DNA of 64,000 bases from Patagioenas fasciata. Taxonomy: Eukaryota > Chordata > Aves > Columbiformes > Columbidae. Under the pieces are notes generated by a model that was given only the letters and a program-made list of their open reading frames with translations, did no database searches and was not told where the DNA came from. The DNA is taken from the NCBI RefSeq assembly GCF_037038585.1, contig NC_092560.1, forward strand, positions 62,934,049 through 62,998,048, read 5' to 3'. The position numbers and the translations under genes are program-made. Shown piece after piece: positions 36,921 to 48,400 of this stretch. The number at the start of each line of letters is the position of its first letter. Position 1 is the stretch's first letter.

Positions 36921-38619
36921 AGTTAAAGTCTAGCAGCCAGTCTTAAAATATCTCAGTAGTGTATTTCTCCATGGAGTAGCTTGAATGGGAAATGGTGTAG
37001 AACTGTGCACTGAAGTAAACTCAAGCCTTGCCAAATACAAGTTTGTTAGTTCATGACAACTGCTAACATTTGTAGCTTTGTGGCACATTTGTTCCAAAGT
37101 GAACTTCAACTGCCTTAAATATTTTTGCAGATGGCAGAGCGACTGCCAGAATCTTCGGATTATTTTTATTTGTGTTGGCTGTCTGATGTGTAAAACCTGG
37201 ACACATGCACACAGCTTGTGCAGATCAATGAGGCTGCAAACAAACAGCATATCTGACACGTGAGCAATTTACCTGCATACAAACCTAGGTTCCAGGAGGT
37301 ACCAGATCTTCACTGTACTCACCAGACCACTGGCTCGAGCCCTATCTCCCAAGACATGGGTAGCAACATGAGAATTTGGCAGGAGTCAGTCATACTTGCC
37401 AACAACTCTAAAAAGCCCCACTTCTCCCTCACTTTTCTGTGGTTTTGGAAGTGTCTTCACAAATGGTGGGACTTGTTGTGTGCATTCTGCTGTGCCCATG
37501 AACAGTGACCTACTTGGGAAACCCCAGAGGGATCATAGCTGCCCTGTATGATAAGTTCAAGGCACGCTTACAATGTGACAGTTGCATCTCTCTGGGTAGT
37601 CACAGTAAAGCCATTACCTAGTGTGCAAGAAATCTGCTTTGCACTATCTTTTCTGCAGAGAGAAAATTCAGTGTCCAAACTGGTTTCCTTAAAATTCATA
37701 CTTAGGGGGTTTTTCCAAATTAATAACCACCTAAAACCTAGTTGATCTAATTTTTCTCACAGATCCACTCCAGGCAGCTAAAGTTCTGCCTTTCAGCATG
37801 CCTAGAAACATTCACCTTGCCTAGTCTAAGTCATTCAGAACTCACCTTCCCTTTGAGCATAGATTTCTGTCGTACATCAACCCTAACCTAGACATGATCT
37901 TAACACAGCAGAAAATCAGAGCCCGCATAAAACATGACCAGAAAGAGGTGGAACAGAGATTCACTTTTAGCCAAAGCTCCTTGGTTAGAGCACTCATGTG
38001 GGAGCCTCACCCCAGATTCTTGCTCTGAACCTGGAAAGCAGAAACATCAAACCCACATTTTCCACAGCAGATAGATGTCCTTTCTGCCAGTCCAGAAAGT
38101 CAAGTACGCCCACTGCTTCCCAAAATGTCATTTTTCTATGGTAAGTGGAAGATCTTCATTGGAAGAAATTAAACCTATCTCTCACTTTCTCTTCACTGAA
38201 CAGTCCCTTGCCCTCTATTCAAAACACATTCCTGTAACAAGAGAGGTGACTCTCGAGCCTGTCAGTCAGAGGAGCTAATACCTGGATGTGTAGAGCATGG
38301 GTAAACGACTTACCTAGTTACAGTGGGAATGGCTGATGTTACCTTCACTTCTGGAGGTGTTTTAATAAGAATAAATAGATTAATTAATAAATTAACAAGA
38401 GCTTTATTTCTTTTCTGAAGAAAGACTACAGGCATCTAGTTATCTAGTTTGTGGGACTGGAATCCCAAAGTAATTCCAAGTGAAGGGAACCTCTTTGCTG
38501 CAACACAGCACAAGTTAATCATGCATACAGTTCTCTTAGAGGATTTTAGCCCCCAATTACTTACTGCAAAATCACTTCACATGCTTCAGCTGTGTTAGAG
38601 ATATTCAGGCCAGTTCCAG

Positions 38620-38838
38620 GTGAAGAAGCAAGTTTATACAGAAGAGTACTGGGCAGACAAATTCATCAGGAAGCCTGAAGGAGCCCAGAAGCACCAGAGC
38701 TTTCAGACCAATTCACTTTGTCTGAATGTCACACTGGGACCCCTGTTTTGTGCCTGGTTGAGGACAACTGTAACTCAGGAACCACTGTCCTGTACTGTGG
38801 GTGGAAGTGCCCTAATTCAGAAAATGTGCAAAATGTGA
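38620..38838 (+). other. Open frame upstream of a poly(A) site, unassigned
   Basis: An open frame from gtgaagaagcaag runs 72 codons to a stop at 38836-38838, beginning VKKQVYTEEYWADKFIRKPE. It follows a weak ttccag acceptor-like site and lies 0.5 kb upstream of a textbook poly(A) signal. I recognise no family. It could be part of a terminal exon of an unknown or non-coding transcript, or chance. There is no ATG near its start, so if coding it must be spliced from upstream. Confidence 0.15.
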
Positions 38839-39308
38839 ATTGGAATGCCAATTTTGACTTTTGTCTATACACCATAACTGACAGTGGAAATATGGCACCT
38901 ATTTCATTTGGTCTTTTATTTTCTAAAGTCTGAATCATCTCTGGACAGAGGGATAAGCTACACACAGAAACTGAATGTTTCAGTCATCTTCAGTTTAGTG
39001 AAATGAGAACTACAGGAGAAATACATAGGAGTAAAGTATTTTAAACTGATTAGTTGTTCTTCCGTTTAGCAGTCCAGTGTTATACCTTTACATAAAGGAG
39101 GTGAAATATTGTAATAAACTGATGTATGCGTGATTTTATAAATCGTTTTATGCAATGCCTCCATGTAGACTTCAAATAAGATACTTTTGCATCATGCAGT
39201 CTGTAAACTGAAAATAAGCAATTGTTCATTTTCATAATATATATGTAAATTTAAAAGGTGTAAATCTGCTTTGCTGTATATAAGTCCATGCAGACTTTTT
39301 CTATATTT

Positions 39309-39354
39309 AATAAAATGGAAGGTATACATGTTGTTTTTTGGGTTTTTTTTTTTA
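39309..39354 (+). terminator. Candidate polyadenylation site
   Basis: An AATAAA hexamer (39309-39314) is followed about 15 nt later by a strongly G/T-rich stretch (tgttgttttttgggtttttt, from 39329). That is the arrangement of a cleavage and polyadenylation site on the plus strand. A second AATAAA lies at about 39114. There is no known gene upstream, so it may serve an unannotated transcript or be fortuitous. Confidence 0.35.
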
Positions 39355-42066
39355 ATCATAATCTAGAACACTTCTCATGCCTGAGCTTGAAGTGGGGGGG
39401 GGAAAAAAAATAAAAAGCTTTGGTTTTCCTTTGTTCTTTGTTAAAGAGTTTAGTCACACAACCTGTTATAAACAATACCCACATTCTATGAGCATGATGA
39501 ATGAAAATTAAGTGACAATGTCCATGGGATTCACCATTGTTTATGATGAGATAATAAACTCCTGCTGCTGTATGAATGGGATTAGGCAAACGTGAATCAT
39601 TTATGGAAAATAAATTTTGAGACAAAGATGATTAATTTGTTTCTAAAACTGGAGATGCTTTCCTTTTCTATACATTCTGTTATTTGCTGTATTATACATG
39701 TGATGCAGCTCTTTATAACTTTATCTTTTCAAAGCTGGCCCTGTAGAATTACTATTTCCATGCTCTAAAGCCCTTTATAAGTCAGTCTTGTACACATAAG
39801 CAGTTCTACTGGAAATATTAAAAAGATTTCTCCAAATACAGACTAGCCCAGGGAGTAATGGTATAACACCAAGTTCTTGGGGGTAGATTGTGCCTTTAAA
39901 ACACAGTTTTGCATTGCTGCAGTTTGGATGTGACTGATCCATATCAGAGATTTCGGAAAGTGATTGTGTATCAAAGAGACCACAAAATATCAAGACAGAT
40001 TTACACCATATATTCTGACTGAAAGGAAATTGCTGTGCTGCAATCAGCCAGGGACAATGGTGGTCATAAGTAAACAATTATCTGAAGTGAGCTTTTTATA
40101 TTTTGTAATTAAGTTATATTCTCTTCTATGAGTACACTCTTGAACTCTAACAAGACATTGGAACTAAAAGCAAAGGCATGGTTTTTCAGAACAATAGGAA
40201 ATCAGGACAATAGTTACCTCAGGATGGTCATTTACACATTCAAGCAGATAATTAACTGATGACACGATGGCATGAACTGTTAGGGAGAGACCTGTGTATT
40301 CCTTGATCTTGACTAGAGAAGAGCTTTTTTGTGTTTCAAGTAACTCTGATGGACAGTCATTATTTTGCACTGTCTGAAAACGAAGGGACTGTGAAATAAG
40401 GCACAATCAAAATAGTCATACGTGTGTTGTGTATATGACCTGTTCTGTCACAAAAGGGTATGTAATACACCCCTGAAACCCATTCTTTCTTGTCTTACTA
40501 TCCTCAGGTATTCTTCCTCATCATTACATTAATTTTTATAAGAGGATACAGAAGCATTTATTGTTGAATAGCATTTAATGGTGAACCCACATGAGCTGAA
40601 GCACAAAATCATCACTACCTAAGGATTGCTGGTGCTTTATGTGGTCATATGTTTGGTGTGGTTTAGTCCCATACTTCAGTATTCATGGCAGATACTGGCC
40701 AAACAATTTATTTTATGTGACTATCCATAATGTAAAGATCTAAGCCTCATGAAAAAGAAGAGGTTTTGACATATGTTTTAAAGTTTTTGTTTCTACCATG
40801 AAATAAAACCTAAAGGTTTTGAAAAAATGTCTATGAGAGGGCTAGGAAAGAGAAAGTCTGCAAGATTTCTGCACCTAGAAGAAGCTGGGAAGTTTTCTAG
40901 CTCAGCTGTAGAAGAAGGTTTGGGAGGAGAAAGAGGAATCACTAAGAGGTTGTTTTATTTCCCCCATTTCCCATTCCCTCCTCTGTCTGTATTTTGCAAT
41001 TTGCTGTCCCTAGTGGCTCTGTCATTCCTGGTCTATCAGACCCTTGTGCCTCGCATGGCTTAATCAGTAGTCTAAGTTACTCTTTTACTGTAGCAATGAA
41101 AGAAAAGCAAATAGTTAAAAAGTGACTAGGAGTCTTTATGATTGCTGACCTTCAATAGTCTATATAATGTGACTTTAGGCCACTAAGTAATAAATAGACT
41201 GGTGTAATATTTACAGACATGTCTGGAATGCAGTGAGTTCCTCTCTTTCACAAAGTCATTAATGGATCTGTGAGGAATCAGACTACTGCGGTTCGTGTTC
41301 CTCCAAAACACTTTTATCTCTTGACAGTTTATGCTGATCTTTCTATCTGCTTTTGGTTTGTTGTTCCCTGATCCATTTCCCAAATCTTGGGTTGTACTTA
41401 CTTTTGTAAGGGGTTAAACATTTTCAGCAAAACATTCTGTGAACATAATCCTGACCATGGATTCCCCAGCCCAGTGATCAGACGACCTCTTAGACACAGT
41501 GTTTCTCAATCAGTTCCTTTCAGGTGGAAAGGACCATGTTGTTTGTACGAACAGAAATTTTCCTACTGAAAGTACACAACTCTCCCTCTTTCCCACTCCA
41601 GCAGCCAGTTTCCACTGCTTTGAAATTCTGAACACTGAAGCAAACAGGGAAAATAGGAAATGTGTTTTGGAAAGCAGAAATGAAAACATATGGGGGAGCG
41701 ATTTCTTGCTTTCCTTCTTTCTTTGCCTCTAAATAAAAATCTGAATGCAATGGTGGCTTCTGAAAATCCTGGCTTTGCAGAAAGAACCAGTGGCCTTTGG
41801 TCTTTGAGCCATATCAGGTACACAAGTTTTACCTATAAGAGGGAAGGAATTATTTCCAAATAATAAAAATCAGCACTTTTGAAAAAGTAGACCAGATTCA
41901 TAATATTATAGAGTTCCATTAAAGAGTTTAGTAATTGTTTGCAGCTGCCGTTTAAAGCTATTTATTTTAAATCCCGTGGCACTGAAGGCAGAAAAAAAAA
42001 AAAAGAGTATTTATGCCAATCCTAATTCATCACAGTGTTGGATATAAACCCCTCTATTGTGGTCCC

Positions 42067-42145
42067 CAAACCATTTTTGGTTTGTTCCTGTTTTATTCCA
42101 AATACGGACAATACACACAACCACTTAATGTTCCAAACCAAAAAT
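42067..42145. repeat. Nested inverted repeats
   Basis: The 12-mer atttttggtttg (42073-42084) has an exact inverted partner caaaccaaaaat at 42134-42145. The first arm also forms a local hairpin with caaacc at 42067-42072. The arms are AT-rich and too short to call a transposon, and no target duplication was seen. Confidence 0.7.
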
Positions 42146-43778
42146 AAAATCACAAGGAATTTACAGAAAATGCATTAAAATCGTTACAAAACAAAAGAGA
42201 GGTACTGTTGGAAATGCTGAGTACTGGGCAGTTCATTAAATACAGAATCTGTATCCCCATCAGGTCATACCTCCTTTACAAAGGTAGCATGAGTCTTGGG
42301 TAGACTCCTTGTCATATAACACCACAGTCCAATTCAAATCTGACATTTGGTATCCAGAGAGATTTCTATTCCAGCTTGCAATTTGCTGGACTGTGACTCA
42401 GCAGAGAACTTGGTGCATGGGCATATTAAAGAAATGTTGTCCTCCGCTAAACTAATTTATTTTGTAATATTTATATTGTGGAGCTAAATCTGACTTTCAA
42501 TAGAATGCTTTTACCTTTCACATAACTATTCCATGGCCTAATTACCCACAGGGACCTCACTTCCTTGGAAAAAAACAGCATTAATTAAGCAAGAGCCTAA
42601 GGCATTTTGAACACAGCCCAGAGATTTTGGATCCAAACAATATCTATTTTCCAAGTACTATGTATAATGGAGAATTAATGGAAATTTTCTTGAAGGAATT
42701 TCTCTGTGAGGTCAGTACAAAGGCGACTATCATGCTTGGTTATTTTTGCACAATAGCAAATAAGGAAATGTGAGAAATCTGTCTCATGTTATCATCTTCC
42801 TCTGATATTGGACAAACTATTCTTGGATTAGCTCAGCAATTTCTTTCCCTTCCATTCCTGCCCTCTCCATTTCTGCACATGTGCAATAAACATCTGCGTT
42901 AAGGCAATGACACATTTCTCACTTTGGATCCATTCCTTTCCCTTTTTAGGGAGAGTTGTTCTCTAGAGGACTCAACGAGTGTCAGCATGTTAGTATTTAT
43001 TTGCACTTATAATAGAAAAGAAAATTTTTCAGCACTATAATGTCACTGTATGAAAGTGTGAGATACAGAGAGGACTCAGACTGCAATTAAAGGTCATTTT
43101 AATCCTGTTTGAATTCAATCCACTTTGCCAAATGTTTCTCTCTGACAGAACCACTGCAGATGATACACAGTAAGGAGGAAAAGAGCAAATAGATGTATGC
43201 TATCCAAAAACATCTTCAGCAAAGTAAGGGAAAGAGCTGGAATCTTCTCAAAATGACTGTTTTGTTGAGCTAGTCAATGCACTTTGAGAAGATTTCTCTG
43301 ATGCAGTGATTGGGATAATGCGAAAGGTCAACAGTAGAGGCTCACTTAAACACATTTTTCACGGGAAGAATTTATCATTGTGTCCCTCAGAATCTGTGCA
43401 ATATATCTTGTTTTGTAACTGCTCCAATACTGGTCACACCTGCCAAGTAGCAGTTCTTCCATTTCCGGTTATCCTGTGGTGCTCTCAAATATATCTCAGC
43501 ACACCCATTTGTAAAAGGGAAGCACATATAATCCAACTTCCATCTCCCATAGACAGAGATGACTTCTGATACATGGTTTTGTGTTATTGCATGAAATATT
43601 TACTACAAATACTGCTACAAAAATAAAAATTTTTCTCTTAATATAGAAGAAAGGAAATGAGTAGTGCACAAGATAAGTGCTTGCACAACCTGAAAAGGCA
43701 TACCACATGAGACAGAAAATCTATGTAAACAATACAAGTAGTGGAGTGAGAGAAGAGTGTGCCAAAAGGAGAAGCAAA

Positions 43779-43798
43779 ATGTAAGCAAAAGCTTACAT
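43779..43798. repeat. Small perfect hairpin
   Basis: Arms atgtaagc and gcttacat flank an aaaa loop. It is short enough to be fortuitous. Confidence 0.8.
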
Positions 43799-45424
43799 GG
43801 TTTCAAATGTATTTCTTCTACTTTGCAAAATGTATTTGCTTCTCTCTTTATCTGCTTCATTTCTTACTAGGCTTTTGTTTGCTACTCTCTCCCTCTCTTA
43901 GCAAGAAAGATAAATACGGGTTTTTGTGTAAATATCTGCCCACATGCTGAAAGTATCCTTGTCACATGCGCAGATAGTTAGAGCTGCACCTTAGTTTGCC
44001 TGTGATAATCTCACAACAGCTAATTTCTCCCTTGCAACCCATAAGTTTTTTTGTTGGTTTACTCTCTTCTGCATATCCTCCTTTTTGCTGGATCGTCTGC
44101 AGCAGTGCAGGGTTCCTTGCACAGTTGAGTCACAGGGACCTCATTCTGTTCATCTTCAGATCTGACTGTCATTTTTGCACAATGACATGGCTTTGAATAT
44201 TTTTCTTAATTGAGCTCTGGATGTCTTTTGGTCTTTCCCTTTGAACTACAGCAATGTAACACTTGATGTTTTCTAGGAAACACACAAGTGCACTCAAAAA
44301 CAACAGATGACTCTGTCTCTAGTCCAGACCTTTCACATCCTGTCAATTCAGTTTTCAGATGACAAACTGGGTTAATTTGGTATGAACTTAAGAAATCTGG
44401 CTTGCAGAGTTTGTACAGTGTAATACTGTTCATGGTGATGGCCCAGGAATGTCTGTGTTTCTTAGTTTGCTTCCCTTCTTTTTTGTTTTTTTTTTTAATA
44501 CTTGGAATCAGAAACTGAGTCTTCATTTGGTTCTCCTAAATTTCCTGTCAGTTCTCTCTTTTTGGAAAAGGTTTTTGAACACTCTCACTAAAATTCCCCC
44601 CTTCTTTCACTTTCTCAACTTAGGAGACATCAAAGATGCACCAATTCTGCCATCTGCTAGACTAGAGATCAGAGACACTTCTAGGGGCACCACTGCATTT
44701 TTCATACACAAAAAATAAAATACCCTGAAGTTTCAGATCATCTTCATAAATCACTCAAAGATGCACTCTCTAACTGCAGTCTCCAAAAAAACCCCAACCA
44801 AACGAACAGCAAAAACACACAAATAAATAAACAAGCCTGCCTTCCTTCCAATGGTTTCAGAAATCACACTGTTTTACATTTACCTACATTTTAAAAGTAG
44901 AGGAAAATGGATTTTTATTTGTATTGTACAGTGCTCTAAATAGCATATCAGACTCCCAGGATTCTTTTTACCACAATGCTGGCTACTCCACCAAACACTT
45001 ATCCCATTATTGTCATCATCATCAGAAGAATGACAGTTCTGAATGAGCTCAAAGGTCTTGCTAGCCTGTCTCTAGCAGTAGTCATAAATAGATGGCTGAA
45101 GAAGACTACAAAAGAAAGGCAAGTGTTTCCCATTAGTACTTCCTATCTTCCCATACTTCTCAGCTCAGGATCTTCCCAAGCTAGACATGATTTCCACATA
45201 CTTACTAAATCTTACTGGATTCTCCACCTTGAACTTGTTCAGTCATTACCTGAGCCCAGGTGTGCTCCTACCTACTGTACTGTCCTTTTGGCGAGGAGCT
45301 CTGTGGTGCAAAGAACCACTTTCTCTTGCCTGAGCCTACTTCCTGTCAACCTCTCTTGAAATTCTCTGGCTCTTTTACTGAAAGGAAGAGTGGACCCTTT
45401 TCACTTTTTGTGTTTTTTCATGCT

Positions 45425-45490
45425 TTTTGTGATTTTATAGACCACTAGCATATCTCCCCAGCTATCTCTTTTCTGCATTAAATAATGCTG
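45425..45490 (-). mobile_element. Probable ancient L3/CR1-like LINE relic
   Basis: The plus strand gattttatagaccactagca followed by tatctccccagctatctctt and ttctgcatt resembles the reverse strand of the old amniote L3/CR1 consensus (ttttatagacctctatcata, then tccccc and gtctcttttcca). Only about 60 bp align by eye. The family call is from memory of that consensus. Confidence 0.4.
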
Positions 45491-48400
45491 GATTACTAAG
45501 AAATTCCTGTATTTTTGTGACAAGAGGTGCACACTTTTAAATATTGAGTAGCCTATGTGTCTAGGAATGGAGGTTGTCTCTGAATGTAAATGCTCCTCTG
45601 CTACCTGTGAAAGTTCATCACTTTTGTCCTCTAACTCCACAATGTTTATAGTCAGCTTCCTTGAAAAAATGTACATACTTAGAGTTGGTTTATACATCTC
45701 TGTGTTTGCTTTTAAAACCCTACTGAATACTAAATCTATCTACAGTTTTCTAGCAGGCAAATAGAAGTTCTGTTCTGTGGTTTCAGTGTGAATTAACTTC
45801 GTTTACAATGAAGAGTTTAAGGACTAAAAGGAAATAAACCCACCAACAATTTCCAGGATGACAGAGTATGGCATGTCTCACAATCCACACGAATTCACAA
45901 TGGGCAGCTTCTCATATTAATTTGATGCAACATAGAAAATCAATACCCAAACAGTCAGATCATGATAGCCTCACAAACAATGTTTTGACTGAAGCCAAAA
46001 TTTCTGCCCGGTACAAGTAGTTGGTGTTCTGATTGAAGTCAAGAAGAGCTACACTCACATATAGAAGGCTTGTATTTGACTCTTCCTGTCTGTAGGGAGC
46101 AAACTGGTCTTCACACTTCTCCTTCAGTTGCATTTGCCAACACCTCCTCAGGCAAAAAGCTTTTTAGCATCAGTAAATAATGAGTTGCAAAACTGAGTTT
46201 TATCACATTGTCTTTCAGTAAGCTAACTAATTGGATGTAGAAGTTTAATTAACCCAGATTCATGGCAAGGACAGACTTACAATGTATGTTCCATTGGTAC
46301 ACTACACCCTAGATGACACATTTTATCTAGCTGTAGAGACACATAACTGAAAGCTTTGGAATAAACCCACGTATCATCTGATCCACCCAGATGTATTCAC
46401 CAGGATTTATTTCTACACTTAGCTCACAAAGAATTCCTGTCACCTACTTTTGAACACCACTCAGCTGATGGCTGGCACCATCCTGGCTGCATGACACTTG
46501 CAGATAAATCTTTTATAGTACTTCAGAGATTCCTGCAAAGCAAATGCCACCTATGCCATGTGCCACCTGCAGTAGAAATAATGAAACTCAAAAATACTAA
46601 TTACTGTCTTTTCCAACATAGCTGTGACATCAACAGAGACATGTAGTATGGGGTACAGCTGCAGGAACCCACCATGCTGCTGTTACGTGAGATATTTTCC
46701 TACCTGTCGTTGCTCACAGAGGGGTGGTGCATGGGTGCTGGCTCTTGTAAGTACAGACCAGCCCAGAGCTCCCTGTCGCAGGAAAATTAAGCCTAAATTT
46801 TCCAAACTGAATCCCATGAGGCAGCAATATCCCTGCTATGGCAGACAGAGGCTCTTTATATTGTATCCACAGAGCACCCCCCTGCAAAAGCAGGTGGATT
46901 TGCTGCAAAATCTAGTCCAAACAGCTGGATTTATTACCCTACACAGAGACAAATGAGGAAATCTCCAAGAGATGTCCAGCTTTCCAAGAACACCCAAAGA
47001 TTTGCAGCTATCCACAAGCTGTGCAGAAGGTTCTCACAGGCAGAGCAGAGCCCAGAACTAGCCACAAGTAGGTATAGTACTGAGCTTCTTTACTGCACTC
47101 ATGGTGGATAAACTGGTCCACCCATACTCCAGGGAATACAGCTTATTTGGGCACACCCTCCAGCTGAGTCAGACCTGCCACAGAATGCAACAGGTCCCCC
47201 TCTTCTTCCCAAGCTACAGATGGACTTAACCCTTCCTTTACCAATAAATGTGCCAATTTTTCTTTGATCTTTAATGCCAAAGATCTTGTAGGGAGACACT
47301 TGAACAGTTAAACCCTGTCTCTGAACAACAGAGATTGTAGACAAAAGATTCTGTAAGTATAACTTGTGCTATGCAATTTCAGCCACTAATTATAAACTTC
47401 AGAAAAATTTCTTTCCTATTATGTGAATACAAGCTTCAATTTGAGATCACAAATTCTTATTTAAATTCCCATGACTATCAAATATATCTTCCTTGTATAT
47501 CTATACTAATTTGTCTTCATTATCCTTGTAGCTGCACTACAGTTCTCTACCTACACAAGAACACATGCATACTTGCACTTAATCACATCACTTCAAGTTT
47601 CCAAGCATATATTTACATTCTTCAGGCCCTTTTTCCTATTAAGAATGCACCTTTTAACAAACAGAAAAGCAGAAAAACATGAGTTGCAACACAATGAAAA
47701 CAGCCAGTTTACAATAAATATTGTCTAAGTCAACTCTCCTCAAAAGAAAGAAAAATATTCATGAACTAGATGATTCAGATATTTGGAACACTCAGTTCCC
47801 CATACTACCACAGCTGTAACACTGAACTGTTAATAAATAGATATCCCTATGTCACAGCTATCTTACTCAATTTTCACTTCTCCATGAACCAACTTTAGTC
47901 TCAGTCCTGGAAGCGGTGCATGAGTCATGCTTCATTTCCCAGGGCTAGTCACATTCACAAAGCTGCACAAGTAAGAGTGGCATCTGTCCTCACTGGGACA
48001 TAGAAATATTCAAGTGAGATCTTGAATGTGTCTACTCCAGCAATGTGGTGGGAAAGATCTTGCAGGAAGTAATGCATCTCCAGTACCTTGACTGGTATAG
48101 GTACTCAAGCTATCTAACAGAGAAATTCTACCAAACTCATACCATCCATGGCCCCCAGAAGAAAGGGTAGGACAAGTAGGGAGGTGTGCTGAAGAAGTCT
48201 GAGTGGAGGCCTCAGAAATCAGAAAAACAGGTAGTGGAGTCCCACAGAGCAGATTCTAGTCCCACAACAAAATTGAATTCTTTGAGAAAATGGAAATACT
48301 GTAAAATAAGCAAAAAAATTGAAAAATAAACCTTTCTTGCCTCAACCCACAGCCTCCCCTCACCTCAGTTATAACTGGTTTAATGGTTTTGCAATACTTC

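Larger units (their letters stand above)
33653..45424. other. Gene-poor stretch of about 11.8 kb with scattered simple repeats
   Basis: Besides the small features listed separately, no exon or transposon was recognised. AT-rich blocks at about 39480-39660 and 42425-42660 contain TAAT-type homeodomain cores and few simple repeats, as conserved non-coding elements often do. Conservation cannot be seen from one sequence. An acceptor-like site at 37130 is followed by a 20-codon frame beginning MAERLPESSDYF, without a donor. Open frames elsewhere, for example 39775-40077 (minus) and 44206-44526 (minus), lack motifs. Confidence 0.45.

Noticed and set aside
37131..37193. 20-codon frame starting with ATG exactly at an acceptor-like tttttgcag
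   Set aside because: Too short, no donor, no partner exon.
46620..47345. Possible LTR or retroelement fragment
   Set aside because: The composition differs from the surroundings, but no TG...CA ends, target duplication or known family landmarks were found.
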